Shown here: piece by piece, positions 42,178 through 50,604 of the stretch
Layout: every line of letters starts with the position of its first letter
Numbering within the stretch: the first letter of the stretch is position 1
Assembly (NCBI RefSeq): GCF_007667275.1
Contig: NZ_VDQT01000001.1
Span: 1,131,600-1,195,599, forward strand
Length of the DNA stretch: 64,000 nt
From: Stenotrophomonas rhizophila
Lineage (GTDB): Bacteria; Pseudomonadota; Gammaproteobacteria; Xanthomonadales; Xanthomonadaceae
Reading direction: 5' to 3'
The notes under the pieces: model-generated
Told to the model about the DNA's origin: nothing
Database searches by the model: none
Seen by the model: only the letters and a program-made list of their open reading frames with translations
Made by a program: the position numbers and the translations under genes

Positions 42178-44370
42178 ATGTCCTTCCGTTCCGTGCCCCC
42201 CGCTTCCGTCCGCCGTGCCCCGCTGGGCGTGGCACTGCTTGCCGCGCTGTCGCTGGCCTCGCCGCTGGCCCTCGCCGACAGCCTCGACGCCGCCAACGAC
42301 GCCAAGACCCTGGACAAAGTGAACGTGGTCAGCACCCAGCGCGCCCCGTCCAGCACCACCCGCCTGCCGATCAGCCTGCAGGAAACGCCCCAGTCCTCCA
42401 CCGTCCTGGGCCTCGACCGCCTGCAGGACGAAGCGCTGTTCAGCATCAACGACGTCCTGCGCAATGTCACCGGCGTCAGCGTCTCCTTCTACGACACCCA
42501 GCGCCCCCTGTACTACGCGCGCGGCTTCGCCATCACCGACTTCCAGGTCGACGGCATCCCCACCTACAGCGGCTCCACCAACCAGGAATACGACACCGCC
42601 TTCTACGACCGCATCGAAGTCATCCGCGGCGCCAACGGCCTGCTCAGCGGCGCCGGCATTCCCTCCGCCACCGTCAACCTGCTGCGCAAGCGCCCCGGCA
42701 AGGACTTCGACGCCTCCTTCGCCGTCAGCGCCGGCAGCTGGGACTTCCGCCGCATGGAAGCCGACGTCAACGCCCCGCTGACCGCCGACGGCCGCTTCCG
42801 CAGCCGCGTCGTCGCCGCCTACACCGACCGCGAGCTGTATTACGACCGCTACAAGGAAGACAAGATGGCCGGCATGGCCGTCCTCGAAGGCGACCTCACC
42901 GACAGCACCACCCTGAGCGTCGGCTACCAGACCCAGGACAACAACCCGGTCGGCTCCACCTGGGGCACCGTCCCGTTCTTCGACAGCCAGGGCAATTTTG
43001 CCCACCTCCCGCGCGAAACCAACCTCTCGCCCAAGTGGAGCTACTGGCAGCGCGAAACCAGCACCGCCTTCGCCAACCTCGAACAGCGCTTCGGCGAAAA
43101 CTGGCTGCTCAAGATCAACACCGCCTACACCCGCGGCAACGTCCAGAACGTCCGCCTGTACGGCACCGGCAACCCCGACCCCGTCACCGGCGCCGGCATC
43201 TTCCTGCGCGCCGCCGCCGGCGACTCCGAAGACACCCGCCGCAACGTCGACGCCTACCTCAGCGGCACCTTCCCCCTGTTCGGCCGCGACCACGACCTCA
43301 CCGTCGGCGCACAGTGGGCCGACCTGGAAAGCACCACCAACACCATCGCCCTGAGCTACCCCACCGACTGGGCACGCTGCGGCACCGAGCGCTGCTACTA
43401 CATCCCCAACGTGTATGGCTGGAACGGCGACATCTCCGAAGTCACCTATACCCGCACCGGCGCCCGCCGCGTCGCCCACACCACCCAGAGCGGCTTCTAC
43501 CTCGCCACCCGCCTGCGCCTGGCCGACCCGCTGTCGCTGATCGCGGGCGCCCGCCTCAGCCGCTGGGAGACCCTGACCCGCGCCTACAACGCCGCCGGCG
43601 CCTATACCGCCACCAGCGGCGCCTACAAGGTCAGCGACGAAGTTACCCCCTATGTCGGCCTGGTCTACGACATCACCCCGAACGTGTCCGCCTACGCCAG
43701 CTACACCGAAATCTTCAACCCGCAGAACTTCAAGGACCGCAACGAAAACCTGCTGGCCCCGGTGCAGGGTTCCAACCTCGAAGCCGGCGTCAAGACCCAG
43801 TGGTTCGACGGCCGCCTGACCGCCAACGCCGCCTTGTTCGAAGCCAAGCAGGACAACTACGCCGTGCGCGACATGAGCGTGCCCGACAACTCGCTCAGCG
43901 ACGGCAGCTCCGCCTACATCGGCGTCAACGGCACCAAGGCGCGTGGCTGGGAAATGGACATCAACGGCGAAGTGATGCCGGGCTGGACCGTCAATGCCGG
44001 CTTCACCCACGTCAAGGTGACCCGCGCTCCCACCGACATGCTCTACGCCAACCCGCCCGAAGACCTGCTGCAGCTGAACACCAGCGTACGGCTGCCCGGC
44101 GTGCTCGACAGGCTGACCGTCGGTGGCGGTTTCTCCTGGCAGAGCGAAGTGGAGGGCTACAACATCCCCTACCCGCTGGGTGGCACCCGCACCGTGAAGC
44201 AGCCGGCCTACATGCTGGTCAACCTGCACGCCAACTACGCCATCAACGACAGCTGGACCGCCTCGCTGAACGTGCGCAACGCCTTGGACAAGACCTACTG
44301 GGCGAACCTGGATTACAACAACTACGGCGAGCCGCGGTTTGTTTCGGCCAGCCTGCGCTGGAAGTTCTGA
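42178..44370 (+). CDS. TonB-dependent receptor, ferric-siderophore type
   Basis: A 730-residue outer-membrane receptor. Signal peptide 1-33 (LGVALLAALSLASPLALA). The plug domain has LPISLQETPQSSTVLGLDRLQDE, LRNVTGVSVSFYDTQRPLYYARGF and YDRIEVIRGANGLLSGAGIPSATVNLLRKRP, as in TonB-siderophore receptors (FoxA/FpvA group). The barrel fills the rest and ends in SASLRWKF. There is no STN domain, so it transports without its own sigma signalling. The promoter region (about 42101-42136) is AT-rich, in keeping with Fur control, but I cannot identify a clear Fur box. A terminator follows. Confidence 0.92.
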   Translation: MSFRSVPPASVRRAPLGVALLAALSLASPLALADSLDAANDAKTLDKVNVVSTQRAPSSTTRLPISLQETPQSSTVLGLDRLQDEALFSINDVLRNVTGVSVSFYDTQRPLYYARGFAITDFQVDGIPTYSGSTNQEYDTAFYDRIEVIRGANGLLSGAGIPSATVNLLRKRPGKDFDASFAVSAGSWDFRRMEADVNAPLTADGRFRSRVVAAYTDRELYYDRYKEDKMAGMAVLEGDLTDSTTLSVGYQTQDNNPVGSTWGTVPFFDSQGNFAHLPRETNLSPKWSYWQRETSTAFANLEQRFGENWLLKINTAYTRGNVQNVRLYGTGNPDPVTGAGIFLRAAAGDSEDTRRNVDAYLSGTFPLFGRDHDLTVGAQWADLESTTNTIALSYPTDWARCGTERCYYIPNVYGWNGDISEVTYTRTGARRVAHTTQSGFYLATRLRLADPLSLIAGARLSRWETLTRAYNAAGAYTATSGAYKVSDEVTPYVGLVYDITPNVSAYASYTEIFNPQNFKDRNENLLAPVQGSNLEAGVKTQWFDGRLTANAALFEAKQDNYAVRDMSVPDNSLSDGSSAYIGVNGTKARGWEMDINGEVMPGWTVNAGFTHVKVTRAPTDMLYANPPEDLLQLNTSVRLPGVLDRLTVGGGFSWQSEVEGYNIPYPLGGTRTVKQPAYMLVNLHANYAINDSWTASLNVRNALDKTYWANLDYNNYGEPRFVSASLRWKF

Positions 44371-44434
44371 CCCGGGGCGGGGAAAGGTCCGGAAACGTCC
44401 GGAACGGTAGCGATATCCGCACGACGCAAAAACA

Positions 44435-44462
44435 GGGTCCGCCGTCAGGCGGGCCCTTTTTT
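44435..44462 (+). terminator. Intrinsic terminator after the TonB receptor
   Basis: Stem GGGTCCGCC-GTCA-GGCGGGCCC (one G-T pair), then six T residues, 64 bp past the stop. Confidence 0.85.
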
Positions 44463-44485
44463 GTTGCGGTGCGGGTTGCAACCGG

Positions 44486-44513
44486 TTTCGTAATTATGGC
44501 GTAATTACCGAAA
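44486..44513 (+). promoter_or_regulatory. Candidate operator of the malonate operon
   Basis: An imperfect inverted repeat, TTTCGTAATTA (44486-44496) and TAATTACCGAAA (44502-44513), in an otherwise GC-rich gap, 19 bp before mdcA. It is the best candidate site for the GntR/FCD regulator at the other end of the cluster. CGGAA at 44519-44523 may serve as ribosome site. Confidence 0.45.
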
Positions 44514-44532
44514 CGCCCTTCGGAACCCCGCC

Positions 44533-46176
44533 ATGACCCCCACCTGGGACACCCGGCAACGCGGTCGCCACGCCCGGCTTGAACGGGCCGCCCCCTTCGC
44601 GCACGGCCGCAGCGTTGCCGCCGGGGACGTCGGCGACCTGCTGCACGCGCTGCTCGAACCCGGCGACAAGGTCTGCCTGGAAGGCAACAACCAGAAGCAG
44701 GCCGACTTCCTCGCCCAATGCCTGGCCGAGCTCGACCCGGCCCGCGTCCACGACCTGCACATGGTGCAGTCGGTGCTCTCGCTGCCCTCGCACCTGGACG
44801 TGTTCGAACGCGGCATCGCCTCGAAGCTGGATTTCTCCTTCTCCGGCCCGCAATCAGTGCGGCTGGCCAACCTGGTCGCCGAAGGGCGCATCCAGATCGG
44901 CGCCATCCACACCTACCTGGAACTTTTCGGCCGCTACTTCATCGACCTGACCCCCCAGGTCGCGCTGGTGGCCGCGCAGGCCGCCGACCGCCACGGCAAC
45001 CTCTACACCGGCCCCAATACCGAAGACACCCCGGTGATCGTCGAAGCCACCGCCTTCGGCGGCGGCATCGTCATCGCCCAGGTCAACGAGATCGTCGACA
45101 CCCTGCCGCGTGTCGACATTCCCGCGGACTGGGTCAACTTCGTGGTGCAGGCCCCGCGCCCGAACCACATCGAACCGCTGTTCACCCGCGACCCGGCGCA
45201 GATCTCCGAGATCCAGGTGCTGATGGCGATGATGGCAATCAAAGGCATCTACGCCGAGTACGGGGTCAACCGGCTCAACCACGGCATCGGCTTCGACACC
45301 GCCGCGATCGAACTGCTGCTGCCCACCTACGCCGAATCCTTGGGCCTGAAAGGAAAGATCGGCCAGCACTGGGCGCTCAACCCGCACCCGGCACTGATTC
45401 CGGCGATCGAATCGGGCTTCGTCAAATCGGTGCACTCGTTCGGCTCCGAGCTGGGCATGGAGCAGTACATCGCCGCACGCAGCGATGTGTTCTTCACCGG
45501 CGCCGACGGCACCATGCGTTCCAACCGCGCCTTCTCGCAGACCGCCGGGCTGTACGCCTGCGACATGTTCATCGGCTCCACCCTGCAGATCGACCTGCAG
45601 GGCAACAGCTCCACTGCCACCCGCGACCGCATCGCCGGCTTCGGCGGCGCCCCGAACATGGGCTCGGATGCACGCGGCCGCCGCCACGCCAGCCCGGCCT
45701 GGCTCAAGGCCGGCCAGCAGGCCGCGCGCCCTGGCGACATGCCGCGCGGACGCAAGCTGGTGGTGCAGATGGTGGAGACATTCCGCGAACACATGGCCCC
45801 GGCCTTCGTCGACCGCCTGGATGCCTGGGAGCTGGCAGAGCGCGCCGCCATGCCGCTGCCACCGGTGATGATCTACGGCGACGACGTCAGCCACGTGCTC
45901 ACCGAGGAAGGCATCGCCAACCTGCTGCTGTGCCGAAGCCCCGAGGAGCGCGAACAGGCGATCCGCGGCGTGGCCGGCTACACCACCGTCGGCCTGGGAC
46001 GCGACCGCGCCATGGTCGAGAACCTGCGCGACCGTGGCGTGATCCAGCGTCCCGACGACCTCGGCATCCACATGCGCGACGCCAGCCGCGACCTGCTCGC
46101 CGCGCGGTCGGTGAAGGACCTCGTGCGCTGGTCCGGCGGCCTGTACGACCCGCCCAAGCGCTTCCGCAACTGGTAA
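44533..46176 (+). CDS. mdcA: Malonate decarboxylase alpha subunit (acetyl-ACP:malonate ACP transferase)
   Basis: A 547-residue subunit that swaps acetyl for malonyl on the acyl-carrier subunit. The family blocks DKVCLEGNNQKQADFLAQCL (about 47-66), DRHGNLYTGPNTEDTPVIVEA, RLNHGIGFDTAAIELLLPTYAE, FFTGADGTMRSNRAFSQTAGLY and the closing SGGLYDPPKRFRNW match MdcA. It is the first gene of a dense operon, with mdcC 11 bp downstream. Confidence 0.97.
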   Translation: MTPTWDTRQRGRHARLERAAPFAHGRSVAAGDVGDLLHALLEPGDKVCLEGNNQKQADFLAQCLAELDPARVHDLHMVQSVLSLPSHLDVFERGIASKLDFSFSGPQSVRLANLVAEGRIQIGAIHTYLELFGRYFIDLTPQVALVAAQAADRHGNLYTGPNTEDTPVIVEATAFGGGIVIAQVNEIVDTLPRVDIPADWVNFVVQAPRPNHIEPLFTRDPAQISEIQVLMAMMAIKGIYAEYGVNRLNHGIGFDTAAIELLLPTYAESLGLKGKIGQHWALNPHPALIPAIESGFVKSVHSFGSELGMEQYIAARSDVFFTGADGTMRSNRAFSQTAGLYACDMFIGSTLQIDLQGNSSTATRDRIAGFGGAPNMGSDARGRRHASPAWLKAGQQAARPGDMPRGRKLVVQMVETFREHMAPAFVDRLDAWELAERAAMPLPPVMIYGDDVSHVLTEEGIANLLLCRSPEEREQAIRGVAGYTTVGLGRDRAMVENLRDRGVIQRPDDLGIHMRDASRDLLAARSVKDLVRWSGGLYDPPKRFRNW

Positions 46177-46187
46177 GGGAACCGGAC

Positions 46188-46508
46188 ATGGAAACCCTCG
46201 ACTATCGATTCAACGGCACCGAACACGTCCGCTTCCCCACCGACGCGGTGCTGGTCGGCGTGCTGGCCTCGGGCAACCTGGAGATCCTGCTGGAACCGGC
46301 CGCACTGGACGGCGCCATGGCGGTGCGCATCATCACCGCCGCGCGCGGTTTCGGCACGATCTGGGAAGCGGTGATCGGCGATTTCGCCCGCCGCCACCCG
46401 CTGTGCGATGTGCAGGTCTCGATCAACGACGCCGGCGCCACCCCGGCCGTGGTCAGCCTGCGCCTGGACCAGGCGGTGGAAAGCCTGCGCGCCGGAGGCA
46501 ACGCATGA
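46188..46508 (+). CDS. mdcC: Malonate decarboxylase acyl-carrier (delta) subunit
   Basis: A 106-residue acyl-carrier protein. It carries the 2'-(5''-triphosphoribosyl)-3'-dephospho-CoA group on a serine, the Ser in LASGNLEILLEP (about 27-38). The conserved DAGATPAVVSLRLDQAVE occurs near the C-terminus. The mdcD start overlaps its stop by 4 bp. Confidence 0.95.
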   Translation: METLDYRFNGTEHVRFPTDAVLVGVLASGNLEILLEPAALDGAMAVRIITAARGFGTIWEAVIGDFARRHPLCDVQVSINDAGATPAVVSLRLDQAVESLRAGGNA

Positions 46509-47413
46509 GCACCGCCCGCCGCCACAGCTACTACGAAGCCGACGCACGCGAGCGCATCGCCGGGCTGCTCGACACCGGCAGCTTCCGCGAACTGCTTGGC
46601 CCTGCACAGCGCGCGATCAGCCCGCACCTGGCGCAGCTGGACCAGCCGGCCGCGTTCGACGACGGCATCGTCGTCGGCGAAGGTCGCCTGCGCGGCAAGC
46701 GCGTCCTTGTGGCCGCGCAGCAGGGCCAGTTCATGGGCGGCGGCGTCGGTGAAGTGCACGGCGCCAAGCTCACCGGCCTGCTGCAGCGTGCCGCCCGCAC
46801 CGGCGCCGACGGCGTGCTGCTGCTGCTCGACACCGGCGGCGTGCGCCTGCACGAAGCCAACGCCGGGTTGATCGCCATTTCCGAAATCATGCGCGCCACC
46901 CTCGCCGTCCGTGCGGCCGGAATTCCGGTGCTGGCGCTGATCGGCAGCGGCAACGGTGCGTTCGGCGGCATGGGCATCGTGGCGCGCTGCTGTACCACCG
47001 TGATCATGTCCGAGGAAGGTCGGCTGTCGCTGTCCGGCCCGGAGGTGATCGAAACCGTGCGCGGGGTGGAAGAGTTCGACGCGCGCGACCGTGCACTGGT
47101 GTGGCGGGTCACCGGCGGCAAGCACCGCTACCTGATCGACCAGGCGCAGGTGCTGGTGCCCGACGCGATCGACGCCTTCGCCGAGGCCGCGTTCGATGCG
47201 CTGCAGCCGGACACCGACGGCGACGACACCGAGCGCGCACTGACGGCCCTGCAGGCTCGCCACGCAGCGCTGAAGGCCCGCGCCCAGGCGTGGAGCGGGT
47301 GCCGCGACGGGCTGGAAATCTGGGCGCAGATGGGTATTCAAGAGCCGCAGCGGCTGCCGTTGCTGGACACCGCTGATTTCCTCGCCGCCACCGCGCAACG
47401 GAGCCTGCCATGA
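46505..47413 (+). CDS. mdcD: Malonate decarboxylase beta subunit
   Basis: A 302-residue carboxyl-transferase-fold subunit that, with MdcE, decarboxylates malonyl-ACP. SYYEADARERIAGLLD opens the protein; GGGVGEVHGAKLTGLL and LLLLDTGGVRLHEANAGL carry the oxyanion-hole and binding loops; GNGAFGGMGIVARCC is typical. Overlaps mdcC and mdcE by 4 bp each. Confidence 0.96.
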   Translation: MSTARRHSYYEADARERIAGLLDTGSFRELLGPAQRAISPHLAQLDQPAAFDDGIVVGEGRLRGKRVLVAAQQGQFMGGGVGEVHGAKLTGLLQRAARTGADGVLLLLDTGGVRLHEANAGLIAISEIMRATLAVRAAGIPVLALIGSGNGAFGGMGIVARCCTTVIMSEEGRLSLSGPEVIETVRGVEEFDARDRALVWRVTGGKHRYLIDQAQVLVPDAIDAFAEAAFDALQPDTDGDDTERALTALQARHAALKARAQAWSGCRDGLEIWAQMGIQEPQRLPLLDTADFLAATAQRSLP

Positions 47414-48120
47414 CCGCGCCGCTCAGCGACCTGCTCGACGCCCTGTTCCCGCGCGGCCACGCCATCACCGTGTCCGATGCCGTGCTGACCGGCACGGCCC
47501 ACACCGACGACGGCGAGGTCACCGTGATCGGCACCGCCGACAAGCTCGAAGTCGGCGTGGACCATGCGCTGGTGCTGGCCGAGACCGTGCTGGCCAGCAC
47601 CACGGCCACCCCGCAGCGCCCCATCGTAATGCTGGTCGACACCGCCGGGCAGCGCCTGGCACGCCGCGACGAGCTGCTCGGAATCAACGGCTACTTCGCC
47701 CACCTCGCCCAGTCGTTGGACCTGGCGCGCCGCCGCGGCGCGCGCCTGGTCACGCTGGTGTACGGCGAGTCGGTGAGCGGCGGCTTCCTCTCGTTCGGAC
47801 TGATGGCCGACCACATCCATGCGCTGCCCGATGCGCAGGTGCGGGTGATGGACCTGCGCGCGATGGCGCGGGTGACCAAGCAGCCACTGGAGAAACTGCA
47901 GGCGCTCAGCCAGAGCTCGCCGGTGTTCGCACCGGGGGTTGAAAACTACGTCGCCATGGGCGCGGTGGAATCAGTGTGGAACGGCGACCTCGCCGCCCAC
48001 CTGCTGCAGGCGCTGCGCGCGCCCGCCGATGGCGACCGCCGCGCGCAGCGCGGTGCCGAGCGCGGTGGCCGCACCCTGGCCGCACGCGTGGCTGCCCAGG
48101 TCGCCGCCGGCGATGCCTGA
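47410..48120 (+). CDS. mdcE: Malonate decarboxylase gamma subunit
   Basis: A 236-residue partner of MdcD. The blocks IVMLVDTAGQRLARRDELLGINGYFAHLA and LVTLVYGESVSGGFLSFGLMAD are diagnostic, and LPDAQVRVMDLRAMARVT follows. The 3' end overlaps the mdcG start by 8 bp. Confidence 0.96.
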   Translation: MTAPLSDLLDALFPRGHAITVSDAVLTGTAHTDDGEVTVIGTADKLEVGVDHALVLAETVLASTTATPQRPIVMLVDTAGQRLARRDELLGINGYFAHLAQSLDLARRRGARLVTLVYGESVSGGFLSFGLMADHIHALPDAQVRVMDLRAMARVTKQPLEKLQALSQSSPVFAPGVENYVAMGAVESVWNGDLAAHLLQALRAPADGDRRAQRGAERGGRTLAARVAAQVAAGDA

Positions 48121-48751
48121 CCGGCCCGCCCGCCACACGCTGGCCTGGCTGTCGGCGCACGCCGACTGGCGGGCCGACGTGGCCGCGCACGACAGCCGCC
48201 TGGCGGAGTGGTTCGCGCGTGGCTGGCCGGCCGTGGTGGCGCGCCGCGCCGCCGATGATCCCGACCCGCGCGTGCGCCTCGGCGTTCCCCTTCCCCCCGC
48301 CGAGGGCAAGCAACGGCTGGCACTGCGGGTGCCGCTGCACGACATCGCGCGGCAGGCGCCGCCGCCGGCACTGGCCGGGCTGGTGGAAAGGACGGACCTG
48401 CCGCCGGCGTGGCGGCTGCCGTTGCAGGCGCTGCTGGCGATCGCGCCGGCGCGGGTGTTCGGTGCGTTCGCCTGGCAGGCGCTGACCGGACTGGCCTATG
48501 TGCATGAGCGCTCGGATGTGGACCTGTTGTGGGAGGTCGGTGAGGCCGACGCTGCCGCACACCTGGTGGCGCAGCTGAAGGCGTGGGAACGCACGTTCGG
48601 ACGGCGGGTGGACGGCGAGCTGTGCCTGCCCGACGGTGCGGCGGTGAACTGGCGCGAATACGGCGGCGCCGCGCGGGAGGTGCTGGTGAAGCGGGTGGAT
48701 GGCGCGATGCTCGCGGCGCGCGACCACTTGTTCGAAGGGGCGCGTGCATGA
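48113..48751 (+). CDS. mdcG: Malonate decarboxylase holo-ACP synthase (phosphoribosyl-dephospho-CoA transferase)
   Basis: A 212-residue nucleotidyltransferase-like enzyme that attaches the triphosphoribosyl-dephospho-CoA group to MdcC. HTLAWLS near the start, GWPAVVARR, VRLGVPLPP and the catalytic-type block FGAFAWQALTGLAYVHERSDVDLLW (with the usual SDxDL) fit MdcG. It overlaps mdcE by 8 bp and mdcB by 4 bp. Confidence 0.92.
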   Translation: MPDRPARHTLAWLSAHADWRADVAAHDSRLAEWFARGWPAVVARRAADDPDPRVRLGVPLPPAEGKQRLALRVPLHDIARQAPPPALAGLVERTDLPPAWRLPLQALLAIAPARVFGAFAWQALTGLAYVHERSDVDLLWEVGEADAAAHLVAQLKAWERTFGRRVDGELCLPDGAAVNWREYGGAAREVLVKRVDGAMLAARDHLFEGARA

Positions 48752-49602
48752 GCGCGGTGCTGCAGGCGAAGGCTGTGCCGGTGCCGCGTGCGGTGGTCGC
48801 CCGGTTGGGCAGGCTGGCCATTGCCAGCCTGCATGCAGAACTGGCGCTGGCGCCCAAGCCCGGGCTGGTGACACCGTTCGATGCGGGCAGCCATGCGGAC
48901 ATGGATGCTGCTACGTTCCTGCGCAGCCTGTTCGCGCTGCGCCATTACTATCGCGACATCGCGCAGGCCGGTGCGGACGCGGCGCCGTTCGCCCGGCTGC
49001 GCGCGCACGGCATGGACGCCGAAGCCGCCATGCTGCGCGCGACCGGCGGCATCAATACCCACCGCGGTGCGATCTTCAATCTTGGACTGCTGGTCGCCGC
49101 CGCAGCCGCCTGCAGGCGTGTGGACGCTGCGCCGCGTGGCGAGCAGGTCTGCCTGGCCGTGCAGGGCTGGGCGGACGCGCTGCAGGCCGCGCCGCTCGAT
49201 CCGGACAGTCCCGGCCAGCGCGCCCGGGCGCGGCATGGCGTTGCCGGTGTGCGTGAGCTGGCCGCTGCCGGCTACCCGGTGCTGCGCACGCACGCATTGC
49301 CTGCCCTGCGCGATGCGCTGGCGGCAGGATTGCCGCGCGAGGCGGCGCTGTGCCACACCCTGATGACGCTGGTGGCAGAGCTGGAGGATGTGAACCTGCT
49401 GCACCGTGGTGGCGCCGACGGCCTGCGCTGGGCCCGCGCCCAGGCCGCCGCCTTCCTCGCCCACGGCGGTGCATTCGCACCGGACTGGCGCGTGCACCTG
49501 CAGCGGCTCAGCGCTGCCTTCGTGGCCCGTCGGCTCAGCCCGGGCGGCAGCGCCGACCTGCTGGCGTGCAGCTGGTTCCTGTTACGGCAGGAGGCGATGT
49601 GA
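48748..49602 (+). CDS. mdcB: Triphosphoribosyl-dephospho-CoA synthase
   Basis: A 284-residue CitG-family enzyme that makes the prosthetic-group precursor from dephospho-CoA and ATP. ALAPKPGLVTPFDAGSHADM and ATGGINTHRGAIFNLGLLVAA are the family signatures, with LMTLVAELEDVNLLHRGG near the C-terminus. In many mdc clusters this gene follows mdcA; here it lies after mdcG. Its stop overlaps the mdcH start (GTGA). Confidence 0.95.
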   Translation: MSAVLQAKAVPVPRAVVARLGRLAIASLHAELALAPKPGLVTPFDAGSHADMDAATFLRSLFALRHYYRDIAQAGADAAPFARLRAHGMDAEAAMLRATGGINTHRGAIFNLGLLVAAAAACRRVDAAPRGEQVCLAVQGWADALQAAPLDPDSPGQRARARHGVAGVRELAAAGYPVLRTHALPALRDALAAGLPREAALCHTLMTLVAELEDVNLLHRGGADGLRWARAQAAAFLAHGGAFAPDWRVHLQRLSAAFVARRLSPGGSADLLACSWFLLRQEAM

Positions 49603-50519
49603 GCCTGGCCCTGCTCTGCCCCGGGCAAGGCGCGCAGCACCCGGCGATGTTCGACCGGCTGCGCGATGTGCCAGCCGCGCGCGAGGTGCTCGATGCCTGC
49701 CGGCGCGTGCTGGATCGCGATCCGGTGGACGCCGCCGCGGCGGATGATCGATTCGACAACGCGCAGGCGCAGCCCCTGCTGTGCGCGGCCAGCGTGGGCC
49801 ATTGGCTGGCGCTGCGCGAGCGCCTGCCGGTGCCGACCCTGGTCGCCGGCTACAGCATTGGCGAAGTCGCCGCACACTGCGTGGCCGGCAGCATGGGGCC
49901 GGCCACCTGCCTGGACCTGGCCGCGCAGCGGGCGCAGCGCATGGACAATGCCAGCCCGCGCGATGCCGGCCTGCAGGCCGTGCTCGGCCTGCAGCGCGCA
50001 CCGCTGCAGGCGTTGTGCCAGGCCCATGGGGTGTACATCGCCATCGCCAACGGCGCGGACCATTTCATCGTCGGCGGCAGCGGCGAACGACTGCAGGCAC
50101 TGGCCGGGGCCGCGCGTGCCCTGCGCGCAGAGGTACGCCCACTGCCGGTGCACGTGCCCGCGCATACGCCGCTGCTGGCCAGCGCGGCCGAGAGCTTTGC
50201 ACGGGTGCTGGCGCAGGCGCCGCTGCAGGTGCCGCGCCTGCCGGTGCTGGCCGGCATCGATGCGCGCCCGGTGCGCGATCGCGCCGCGGTGGTGCACACG
50301 CTGTCGGCGCAGCTGGCGCAGACCATCGAGTGGGCCCAGGTGATGCGCCAGCTGTTCGAGCGTGGCGCACGCGTGTTCCTGCAACTGGGGCCCGGCACGG
50401 CGCTGGCGCGCATGGTCGCGGCCGACTACCCGTGCTGCGAGGTCCGCGCGGTCGAAGAATTCCAGCACCTGGACGGTGCGGCGGACTGGGTGCACGGCGC
50501 CCTGGACCGCGTGCGATGA
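49599..50519 (+). CDS. mdcH: Malonyl-CoA:ACP transacylase of malonate decarboxylase
   Basis: A 306-residue FabD-like enzyme that loads the carrier subunit with malonyl from malonyl-CoA. LALLCPGQGAQHPAMF opens it; the nucleophile is in GYSIGEVAAHCVAG, followed by LAAQRAQRMDNAS with the substrate-binding Arg, and VHVPAHTPLL with the catalytic His. The start is GTG 49599, which overlaps the mdcB stop by 4 bp. Confidence 0.94.
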   Translation: MSLALLCPGQGAQHPAMFDRLRDVPAAREVLDACRRVLDRDPVDAAAADDRFDNAQAQPLLCAASVGHWLALRERLPVPTLVAGYSIGEVAAHCVAGSMGPATCLDLAAQRAQRMDNASPRDAGLQAVLGLQRAPLQALCQAHGVYIAIANGADHFIVGGSGERLQALAGAARALRAEVRPLPVHVPAHTPLLASAAESFARVLAQAPLQVPRLPVLAGIDARPVRDRAAVVHTLSAQLAQTIEWAQVMRQLFERGARVFLQLGPGTALARMVAADYPCCEVRAVEEFQHLDGAADWVHGALDRVR

Positions 50520-50604
50520 GCGGTTGGCTCCACCTGCAAGCGTCAGCCCGGGGATGGCGGGTTTCCATCCGTGCAACAGCTGCATCACGTGTCTGGGAGG
50601 GCGC

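Noticed and set aside
44718..46187. Plus-strand frame running through mdcA into mdcC
   Set aside because: Only the last 106 codons, from 46188, resemble MdcC; the rest is the shifted frame of mdcA.
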